Under the pieces are notes generated by a model. It had not been told where the DNA came from and did not search any database. It saw only the letters and a list, made by a program, of their open reading frames with translations. From assembly GCF_023667495.1 (NCBI RefSeq), contig NZ_JAMOZL010000004.1:310001-374000 (forward strand): a stretch of DNA of 64,000 bases, given 5' to 3'. Made by a program: the position numbers and the translations under genes. This document shows positions 57,889-64,000 of the stretch, piece by piece. The first letter of the stretch is position 1; each line of letters opens with the position of its first letter. Source of the stretch: Dyadobacter sp. MSC1_007 (GTDB lineage: Bacteria > Bacteroidota > Bacteroidia > Cytophagales > Spirosomataceae).

Positions 57889-58905
57889 TCAAGGCTGTGC
57901 AACGAGCATTTCTACTGGTTTTAAATGCAGCTTTTCCCTAAAAAACGCATCCGTAGCTTCGTAAACGCCTTTTACATCCTTCGAACGCAACCTCGACCCG
58001 ATAACGTGGTCGCCACTTTCGGGAAATGCCTTTTCCACCTTCATATCTTCGGGCGTTCCCAGTCCGGCAAATAGTTCACGGATTGCCTTTACCGACACCA
58101 CCTTATCCTGCTCGTCGTCGTTTTTATAATAGTATCCCACAAAAGTTGGTATTTTGATCTCCGAATAAATCTCCGGACGCGCGATTGCGTCGACCATCTG
58201 CTGCAATGTGATAAGACCGTTGGTATGATAGCCCTGAAGCCAGAATTGCGCCTGCTCAGGAATGGAGTCCTTACCCATATTATGTGTCCCCATTACCTTA
58301 TGCAAGATCTGCTTGCCCCAATGTCCTGTAATCATTTTGAGCGCTGGGTTTGCGACGGCCATGCAGGGCGAGTACAAAACCAGCCCCTTAATCTCGGGAT
58401 GCGTGGCTGCCAGGTAAACCGAAAGCAACCCGCCTGCCGAAGTACCAATGACGATCACGCTATCTCCCAACACCTTTCCAATGGCCAGTGCCCTCTTTGC
58501 GCCCGCCAGGAAATTGGCAGGTGTGAGGTCGTCGAATGCATTCGTATCGGCGATACCGGCATCGTGCATACGCGCAAGGTAAAGGTTCGCCCCGTATCGT
58601 TTTGCAAGATCTTTGTGGATAGGGTCGCCCTCAGCCCAGCTTGCCCCAAATCCATGTATGTAAACAATGCTATAAGGCGTCCTCCGTCGTACACTATCCG
58701 CCCACACGATACGTGCCTCATTATCCGGCTTCATCAGGGGAATGGCTTTTTCAGTCCGGTTTATTTCTTCATCCAGTTTGGTCAGATCACTCGTAATTGT
58801 CGGCAAAACCGGCGTAAGGCGTGCTTCGGGTACTTTGGGGCCGGCTATGAAGATAATGCCGAGGATCACCACCAGCCCGACGATCCAGAGAATGAATTTT
58901 AACAT
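57889..58905 (-). CDS. Alpha/beta hydrolase with N-terminal membrane anchor
   Basis: 338 residues. A single hydrophobic segment (about 5-21) is followed by an extracytoplasmic hydrolase. The oxyanion region is YIHGFGASWAEGDP, the nucleophile is Ser156 in GTSAGG, and the late catalytic His is in SGDHVIGSR. The substrate is unknown; a carboxylesterase or lipase-like role is the usual guess. A -7 box on the minus strand lies about 100 bp upstream (59007-59014). Confidence 0.82.
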   Translation of the reverse strand: MLKFILWIVGLVVILGIIFIAGPKVPEARLTPVLPTITSDLTKLDEEINRTEKAIPLMKPDNEARIVWADSVRRRTPYSIVYIHGFGASWAEGDPIHKDLAKRYGANLYLARMHDAGIADTNAFDDLTPANFLAGAKRALAIGKVLGDSVIVIGTSAGGLLSVYLAATHPEIKGLVLYSPCMAVANPALKMITGHWGKQILHKVMGTHNMGKDSIPEQAQFWLQGYHTNGLITLQQMVDAIARPEIYSEIKIPTFVGYYYKNDDEQDKVVSVKAIRELFAGLGTPEDMKVEKAFPESGDHVIGSRLRSKDVKGVYEATDAFFREKLHLKPVEMLVAQP

Positions 58906-59006
58906 TTTTTATGAGTTAAGAAGGTTTCTGAGATACGAAAGATCGTTAGTTTTATCGAGTTAATTAACGCAAGATGTAACCATTCAGTAATTTTTCTGAA
59001 TTCTTG

Positions 59007-59014
59007 CAAAACTA
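59007..59014 (-). promoter_or_regulatory. -7 box for the alpha/beta hydrolase gene
   Basis: TAGTTTTG on the minus strand, followed by C. It sits only 19 bp from the start of the divergent response regulator gene. Confidence 0.45.
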
Positions 59015-59033
59015 ATCTTATATCCTTTTTCAA

Positions 59034-59720
59034 ATGCCCAATCTTTTACTGGTTGAAGATGATGCCAATCTGGGAATGCTCCTTCAGGAATACCTGACTG
59101 ATAAAGGCTTTCCCACCGACCTCGCTACTGATGGGCAGAAGGGATGGCAGCATTTCGTGGACAAAGCATATGACTTGTGCATTTTCGATGTAATGATGCC
59201 GAAAAAAGATGGATTTTCACTCGCTAAGGAGGTGAGAATGAGCGGCCGGGACGTTCCCATTATCTTCCTGACTGCCAAGTCGATGAAAGAGGATACCATG
59301 CAGGGCTTCCGGGTGGGCGCAGACGACTATGTGACCAAGCCTTTCGACCGCGAAGAACTGCTCATGCGCATTGAAGCGATTCTGAGAAGATATAGAAAAC
59401 AGTCAGATGCTCCGGAAGAGTCAAAAATCTTTCAGATAGGGCAGTATACCTTCGATTATAGCCATCAACAGCTCTCCGCAAACGATAAATCGGCCAGGCT
59501 TACGAGCAAGGAATCGGAACTGCTCAAACTTTTTTGCCAGAACCTCAATCAACCCATTAGCCGCAGTTTCGCCCTCAAAACCATCTGGGGCGATGATTCC
59601 TATTTCAATGCGAGAAGTATGGATGTTTACATTACTAAGCTACGGAAATACCTGCGCGAAGATCCTTCGATACAGATTATGAATTTGCATGGGGAAGGGT
59701 TTAAGTTGATGGTGGGGTAA
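59034..59720 (+). CDS. OmpR-family response regulator, no adjacent kinase
   Basis: 228 residues. The receiver domain (about 3-118) has the acidic pair in VEDD, phospho-acceptor Asp52 in FDVMMP, Thr in FLTAKS and Lys in VTKPF. The C-terminal winged helix (about 132-226) has the trans-activation loop type seen in OmpR/RprY proteins. It binds DNA when phosphorylated. No histidine kinase gene is within the window, so it is an orphan here. Confidence 0.92.
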   Translation: MPNLLLVEDDANLGMLLQEYLTDKGFPTDLATDGQKGWQHFVDKAYDLCIFDVMMPKKDGFSLAKEVRMSGRDVPIIFLTAKSMKEDTMQGFRVGADDYVTKPFDREELLMRIEAILRRYRKQSDAPEESKIFQIGQYTFDYSHQQLSANDKSARLTSKESELLKLFCQNLNQPISRSFALKTIWGDDSYFNARSMDVYITKLRKYLREDPSIQIMNLHGEGFKLMVG

Positions 59721-59889
59721 GGGAAGAAAGGAGAATGGAGGAGGGACTAAGGGAGGAAGATTGGGTAATGGGCGGGAAAAAGGGCGCGTTTGGGAAACTC
59801 TGCGTTTCTTTGTGTCGTTTTCCTTTTAATGTTTTTAATAGGCCTTAAATAAAAGCCGACGGCTGAAAGCCGATCGCCGACTGCCCATC
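59721..59889. other. Gap between response regulator and hemB: purine-rich tract
   Basis: From 59721 to about 59790 the plus strand is strongly purine-rich (G/A runs with few pyrimidines), followed by the 27-nt repeat next to hemB. No terminator or gene was recognised. Confidence 0.5.
59858..59884 (+). repeat. 27-nt repeat upstream of hemB (copy 2)
   Basis: Plus-strand copy matching the minus-strand block at 11065-11091 at 23 of 27 positions, ending 5 nt before the hemB ATG. It includes the small hairpin GGCT-GAA-AGCC. Confidence 0.75.
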
Positions 59890-60873
59890 ATGATCCAATT
59901 ATCCCGCCGCCCCCGGCGCAATAGAAAATCCGCAGGTGTGCGTGACCTCGTCCAGGAAACTAGTTTGCAGGTGTCCGATTTCATTTATCCTATGTTTGTC
60001 GTGGAAGGAACACGCCTGCAATCGGAGGTTAAATCGATGCCCGGAATTTTCCGCTATTCGCTCGATAACCTGCTTGAAGAGCTTAAAGAAGTGACCGACC
60101 TCGGCATTAAAGCCATCGATCTTTTCCCTAATTATCCCGAAAGCAAAAAGGACCGTTTCGCTTCCGAAAGCTATCAGGAAAATACATTCTATTTAAAAGC
60201 CATAACCGCCATCAAGGAGCAATTTCCTGAACTGGTGATCATGACCGACGTGGCCATGGACCCATACAGCTCCGACGGGCACGACGGATTGGTCGAGAAT
60301 GGTAAAATATTGAATGATCCTACATTAGAGATCCTGGCAAATATGTCGCTCGCACAAGCGCGGGCGGGTGCGGATATTCTCGGACCCAGCGATATGATGG
60401 ATGGGCGTGTGGGTTTTATTCGGCGTCATCTTGATTCGCATGGTTTTACGGATGTGAGCATTATGTCGTATTCAGCCAAATATGCCAGCGCTTTTTACGG
60501 ACCTTTCCGTGAGGCGCTGGAATCTGCGCCGAAATTCGGGGACAAAAAGAGTTACCAGATGGACCCTGCGAATAAGCGGGAGGCCCTTTTGGAAGCGCAA
60601 CTAGATTTTGAAGAAGGAGCGGACATGCTAATGGTCAAACCTGCATTGTCATATTTGGACATTATCCGCTTGCTGAACGAAAACTTCGACATTCCGATCG
60701 CCGCCTACAACGTTTCTGGTGAATATGCGATGGTGAAAGCCGCCGCGCAAAACGGCTGGCTCGACGGCGACCGCGCGATGATGGAAGTGCTGATGAGCAT
60801 CCGCCGCGCCGGGGCCAAATGCATTCTCACCTATTTTGCGAAGGAAGCGGCTGTGATACTTAACAAGCGGTAA
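59890..60873 (+). CDS. hemB: Porphobilinogen synthase (5-aminolevulinate dehydratase)
   Basis: 327 residues, normal. The two active-site lysines are Lys197 (SYSAKYASAFYGPFR) and Lys250 (MLMVKPALSYLD). At about 120-133 the sequence DVAMDPYSSDGHDG replaces the cysteine-rich zinc motif, so this is the zinc-independent, probably magnesium-using class. The enzyme joins two 5-aminolevulinate molecules in haem synthesis. The start is ATG, right after the 27-nt repeat. Confidence 0.96.
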   Translation: MIQLSRRPRRNRKSAGVRDLVQETSLQVSDFIYPMFVVEGTRLQSEVKSMPGIFRYSLDNLLEELKEVTDLGIKAIDLFPNYPESKKDRFASESYQENTFYLKAITAIKEQFPELVIMTDVAMDPYSSDGHDGLVENGKILNDPTLEILANMSLAQARAGADILGPSDMMDGRVGFIRRHLDSHGFTDVSIMSYSAKYASAFYGPFREALESAPKFGDKKSYQMDPANKREALLEAQLDFEEGADMLMVKPALSYLDIIRLLNENFDIPIAAYNVSGEYAMVKAAAQNGWLDGDRAMMEVLMSIRRAGAKCILTYFAKEAAVILNKR

Positions 60874-60898
60874 CGAATTCCGATTTCCGGAACATACG

Positions 60899-60945
60899 AA
60901 TGTGAAGATGTCTGATTATCTTTCATCTTCACATTTCTTTTTTTC
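60899..60945 (+). terminator. Intrinsic terminator after hemB
   Basis: Perfect 12-bp arms AATGTGAAGATG (60899-60910) and CATCTTCACATT (60924-60935) followed by a T-rich run. Confidence 0.88.
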
Positions 60946-60961
60946 AAATATTTAAACAGTC

Positions 60962-62488
60962 ATGAAACTACCCTTACTCCTCTTGTCGCTCGGCTTGGTA
61001 CTCACCTTGCCGGCAGATGCGCAGAAAAAAACCACATCATTACCCGAGTTTCAGGTTAAAAAATCTGAAACCGAAGCACATATGCGGTTTCTCGCAGGCG
61101 ATGAGCTCCTGGGCAGGCGAACCGGCGAGCAGGGCAACTTCGTCGCTGCACGCTACATTGCAGAACAGTTTCGCAGAATGGGCGTTGTGCCTGTGCCTGG
61201 AAATACTTCGTCTGGTACATCGGCCTACTTTCAAAGTGTCCCTTTTGAAAAAATGGGTGGTAATGGCGCCGGAGAGATCATCGCGGACGCGGAAATCATG
61301 AAAAGCGGAACAGACTGGATCCTCATGAGCGGGGAAGCGGCAGATATCAAAGCGCCCATCGTTTACGCCAGCTTCGGGCTCGAAAACAGCGCTAAAAGTT
61401 GGGATGATTACAAAGGGCTTGATGTGAAAGGCAAAGTGGTACTGGTAGAAAGCGGTACGCCCGAAACTCAAACACCGTCTGAAATCATTGCTACGTCTGC
61501 CGAAAAGCGGAAGCTTGCCATGGACAAGGGCGCCATTGCGATGATCGAACTTTTCAATGCGCCTACTCCCTGGAATATGGTGAACAAATATTTCGCAGGA
61601 GAAAAAATCTCGCTCGCAGATAACGAAAAGGCCGTTTCAAAATCAATTCCGCATGCCTGGGTAAATGGTAAGGATGCCAAATATGCGCGGGCTTTGCGCG
61701 CTGTGAAGGAGGTGGAGTTTAAAACGGCGGGAAGAGCTTCTCAATTGGTGAAAAGCTACAACGTAGCAGGTTATATCCCTGGAACCGATCCGAAGTTGAA
61801 GGAAGAATACGTGCTATTGACAGCGCATTATGACCATATTGGGATCGGTAAGCAAGGCGGCCAACCTTACACGCCGGAAGACAGCATTTTCAATGGCGCC
61901 CGCGATAATGCATTCGGGATAGTGGCTTTACTGACCGCCGCCGAGGCATTAGTTAAAAACCCTCCCAAACGTTCGATAGTGCTGGTCGCGCTGACGGGCG
62001 AGGAAGTGGGCTTACTAGGCAGCAAATACTATGCAGCTCATCCTATTATGCCTTTGAATAAGTGTATTTTCAATATGAATTCCGATGGTGCTGGTTATAA
62101 CGACACTACAATCGTAGCTGTAATGGGCTTGGAAAGAACAGGTGCACGTGCCGAGATTGAGATGGCTAGTAAAGCGTTCGGTCTGGGCGTATTTGCAGAT
62201 CCCTCTCCAGAACAAGGACTTTTTGATCGTTCCGATAACGTGAGCTTTGCCAAAGAAGGCGTTCCTGCACCGACATTTACGCCCGGTTTCAGGGAGTTTA
62301 ATGGTGATATCATGAAGTATTACCACCAGGCAACCGATAATCCCGAAACTATCGATTTTAACTATCTTTTGAAGTTCTCCCAAGCTTATACTTATGCCAC
62401 CCGCCTCATCGCGGATCGTAAAACGGCTCCGCAGTGGAGCGCCGGCGACAAATATGAACCTGCCGCTAAAAAACTTTACGGCAAATAA
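60962..62488 (+). CDS. M28-family metallopeptidase, exported
   Basis: 508 residues. A signal peptide ends at about ADAQ (residue 20). A PA-type insert (about 130-240) is followed by the M28 catalytic domain. Its likely zinc ligands are His in TAHYDHIG, Asp in NGARDNAFG, Glu in LTGEEVGLLGS, Asp in NMNSDGAG and His in KYYHQATDNPET. Such enzymes are extracytoplasmic aminopeptidases. It is convergent with the S9 peptidase gene, a possible joint role in peptide use. Confidence 0.9.
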   Translation: MKLPLLLLSLGLVLTLPADAQKKTTSLPEFQVKKSETEAHMRFLAGDELLGRRTGEQGNFVAARYIAEQFRRMGVVPVPGNTSSGTSAYFQSVPFEKMGGNGAGEIIADAEIMKSGTDWILMSGEAADIKAPIVYASFGLENSAKSWDDYKGLDVKGKVVLVESGTPETQTPSEIIATSAEKRKLAMDKGAIAMIELFNAPTPWNMVNKYFAGEKISLADNEKAVSKSIPHAWVNGKDAKYARALRAVKEVEFKTAGRASQLVKSYNVAGYIPGTDPKLKEEYVLLTAHYDHIGIGKQGGQPYTPEDSIFNGARDNAFGIVALLTAAEALVKNPPKRSIVLVALTGEEVGLLGSKYYAAHPIMPLNKCIFNMNSDGAGYNDTTIVAVMGLERTGARAEIEMASKAFGLGVFADPSPEQGLFDRSDNVSFAKEGVPAPTFTPGFREFNGDIMKYYHQATDNPETIDFNYLLKFSQAYTYATRLIADRKTAPQWSAGDKYEPAAKKLYGK

Positions 62489-62505
62489 ACGCTGCATTTA
62501 AAAGC

Positions 62506-62541
62506 AAAAGGCCGCCGTTCGGGGATGAACAGCGGCCTTTT
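62506..62541. terminator. Bidirectional terminator between two peptidase genes
   Basis: Arms AAAAGGCCGC and GCGGCCTTTT extended by GTTC/GAAC after one mismatch, 6-nt loop, flanked by A/T-rich ends. Confidence 0.9.
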
Positions 62542-62560
62542 ACTTTTAAAGAACTACTCC

Positions 62561-64000
62561 CTATCTCGCTCCCGGAGGGCAATTTTTCTTCAAATAGTCT
62601 GTAAATAATGTCCTCAAATGCTGCGAGGTGCCTTCACCTTCCGAAATACTGTGCGTGCGGTTGGGATAGGGCATGAATTGGAACACTTTATTAGCCTTAA
62701 CCAGCTCATTGACCAACATTTCGGCATTCTGGTAGTGGACATTATCGTCGCCCGTCCCGTGAATGTAAAGCAGATTGCCACGAAGGTTTTTAGCGTAAGT
62801 AATTGGTGATCCTTTCACGAAATCCTCGCGGTTTTCTTGTGGAATACCCATATATCGCTCCTGGTAAATGTTATCGTAAGTCAGTTGGTTAGCCACCGCA
62901 GCAACCGCAATACCGGTTTTGAAATGCTGAGGATATTGAAAAAGGAGGTTAAGCGTGGATGAGCCTCCGCCGCTCCATCCATGCACTGCCACACGACTTG
63001 TATCGATAAATGCAAACTGCTTGAACATGGCGGTTGCCGCGCCGTCCATGTCCTTAATGTTGATCCTGCCGATGTTCTTGTAAATCGCCTTACGCCATGC
63101 GCTTCCTTTTGGTGACGGCGTGCCTCGGTTATCGATCGACGCGTAAATATAGCCATCGTCGGCCATGCTGCCTGCGTACAAGCGGTTTCTCCCCGTTCCC
63201 CAGGTGTCTCTCACTGTGCTTCCTGCTGGTTCTCCATAAACCATAAACACGATCGGATATTTTTTCGAAGCGTCGAAGTTGGTAGGTTTTACCATCCAGG
63301 CATCTACTTCTACACCTTCATCGGTTTTAATCTTGAAAAACTCAATATTGGTATTGCTCGCATTGATTTTAGAAGCCGATTGCGCGATTGAGTTCGCTGG
63401 ATCGATAGATACGTGCTTAGGGAACGAAATCCACTCGGTCAAAGGTGATGTGCGGGCGTTGGAGAACTGATGGCGGCCGAATTTGGCTAGTGGCGATATA
63501 TCGTAATTGTGCGTACCAGCCTGGTTTGCAGGTGTCACGCGTACAGGAGCGCCTTTTCCATCCAGCGATGCTTTATAGAGATAACTTTGCGTCGCATTGT
63601 CCGGCGAAGCCATAAAATAATAGGCATTGTTTTTCTCATCGATACGGACGGGATTGATCATATCAAAATTCCCCGTCGTAATCAATGTCTCTTTTTTCCC
63701 GTCACGCGAAACGCGATAGGTATGGCGCCAGCCATCTTTTTCACTTACCCACAAAAATTCTTTACCGCCATTGATCCAATCCCAACCCATGGGATCACTT
63801 TCCCAGCGGCTTTTGATATCGATCCAGGCCTGGTCTTTTTCTGTATAAAATGGTTTCGCGCTGCCGTCATTTGTGTTGATGTAGAACAGCGTGCTTTCAT
63901 TCTGTTTTCTGTTCAATTGCTGGATAACCAGCTCGTTGGCCGTACCCGACCATTCCATACGCGGAACATAGGTGTTCTGCGGATCACCAGGGATATTCAT
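62561..64000 (-). CDS. S9 (dipeptidyl-peptidase IV type) serine peptidase, 5'-truncated
   Basis: The C-terminal 479 residues or more; the frame runs to the right edge, and full-length DPP-IV-like enzymes have about 720 residues. The last blades of the beta-propeller are present (about 1-240). The alpha/beta hydrolase domain follows, with the nucleophile in GWSGGGSS, Asp in GTGDDNVHYQN and His in PNRTHSISEG. Gly replaces the Tyr more usual after the nucleophile (GWSYGG). The signal peptide would lie outside the window. Confidence 0.88.
   Translation of the reverse strand: MNIPGDPQNTYVPRMEWSGTANELVIQQLNRKQNESTLFYINTNDGSAKPFYTEKDQAWIDIKSRWESDPMGWDWINGGKEFLWVSEKDGWRHTYRVSRDGKKETLITTGNFDMINPVRIDEKNNAYYFMASPDNATQSYLYKASLDGKGAPVRVTPANQAGTHNYDISPLAKFGRHQFSNARTSPLTEWISFPKHVSIDPANSIAQSASKINASNTNIEFFKIKTDEGVEVDAWMVKPTNFDASKKYPIVFMVYGEPAGSTVRDTWGTGRNRLYAGSMADDGYIYASIDNRGTPSPKGSAWRKAIYKNIGRINIKDMDGAATAMFKQFAFIDTSRVAVHGWSGGGSSTLNLLFQYPQHFKTGIAVAAVANQLTYDNIYQERYMGIPQENREDFVKGSPITYAKNLRGNLLYIHGTGDDNVHYQNAEMLVNELVKANKVFQFMPYPNRTHSISEGEGTSQHLRTLFTDYLKKNCPPGAR

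Noticed and set aside
58225..58902. 225-codon open frame on the plus strand
   Set aside because: Antisense to the alpha/beta hydrolase, whose catalytic motifs are intact; no promoter.
1..64000. CRISPR array, prophage, insertion sequence or integrative element
   Set aside because: No regularly spaced repeats, transposase, integrase, terminase or terminal inverted repeats were found; gene order is dense and housekeeping-like.

Overview
ORGANISM. The window reads as chromosomal DNA of a Bacteroidota member of the order Cytophagales, most likely Spirosomataceae and Dyadobacter-like. The genus is an inference from gene content, not from a search. Supporting signs are: promoters of the Bacteroidota -7 type (TAnnTTTG, usually followed by C); the small Bacteroidota-specific DUF4295 gene beside rpmG and ftsY; the gliding lipoprotein GldB; PorG/DUF6089-type barrels; a fused E1 alpha/beta 2-oxoacid dehydrogenase; a Bacteroidota-type LptD; and FtsX-type permeases of about 800 residues. 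Gene density is high. No rRNA, tRNA, insertion sequence, prophage or CRISPR array was seen. The first and last genes are cut by the window edges. LAYOUT. 1-3.2 kb: end of an amino acid permease, then lhgO and anmK on the minus strand. 3.2-8.1 kb: minus-strand recQ-purD-ricT-like run. 8.2-13.4 kb: kdsD, DUF4293, rimO, a membrane protein, ftsY, DUF4295 and rpmG. 13.7-20.1 kb: cytochrome c lipoprotein, gatB, a TlpA-type thioredoxin, a YeeZ-like reductase, gldB and a solitary nuoH. 20.1-22.5 kb: a three-gene locus with a His-rich FtsX-type permease, its ATPase and a small exported Cys protein, possibly metal-related. 22.7-26.7 kb: two tandem outer-membrane barrels, DUF2911, a trypsin-like protease without a signal peptide, and a YjjG-like HAD. 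27-29.6 kb: ECF sigma factor with an overlapping small gene, nth, and a double FKBP lipoprotein. 29.7-34.4 kb: fused E1 dehydrogenase followed tightly by a pglC-pglD-pglE-like cassette. 34.6-40 kb: DUF1573, lptD, amidase and mlaD-like gene. 40-45.7 kb: acyl-CoA carboxylase beta, hydroxyacid dehydrogenase, DUF4136 lipoprotein, aroB and a VOC protein. 45.8-53.6 kb: AAA/DUF4143 ATPase, plsC-like, a kinase-fold protein with a HAD-IIA protein, an FtsX permease and a second amidase. 53.7-64 kb: yifB, Uma2, a vWA-like lipoprotein, fabI, an alpha/beta hydrolase, an orphan response regulator, hemB, an M28 peptidase and the 3' part of a DPP-IV-type S9 peptidase. THEMES. Much of the window serves the envelope: Kdo precursor (kdsD), LPS export (lptD), phospholipid (plsC-like, fabI, MCE protein), peptidoglycan (anmK, two amidases), glycan synthesis (pgl cassette) and gliding (gldB). 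The rest is translation and secretion (gatB, rimO, rpmG, DUF4295, ftsY), cofactor and purine synthesis (hemB, purD), DNA repair (recQ, nth) and probable branched-chain amino acid breakdown. The least explained parts are a 27-nt repeat just upstream of both rimO and hemB, paired hairpins with compensating changes at 42.6 kb, a perfect 16-bp inverted repeat across the promoter and start codon of the AAA/DUF4143 gene, the His-rich ABC locus, and the E1-pgl gene string.
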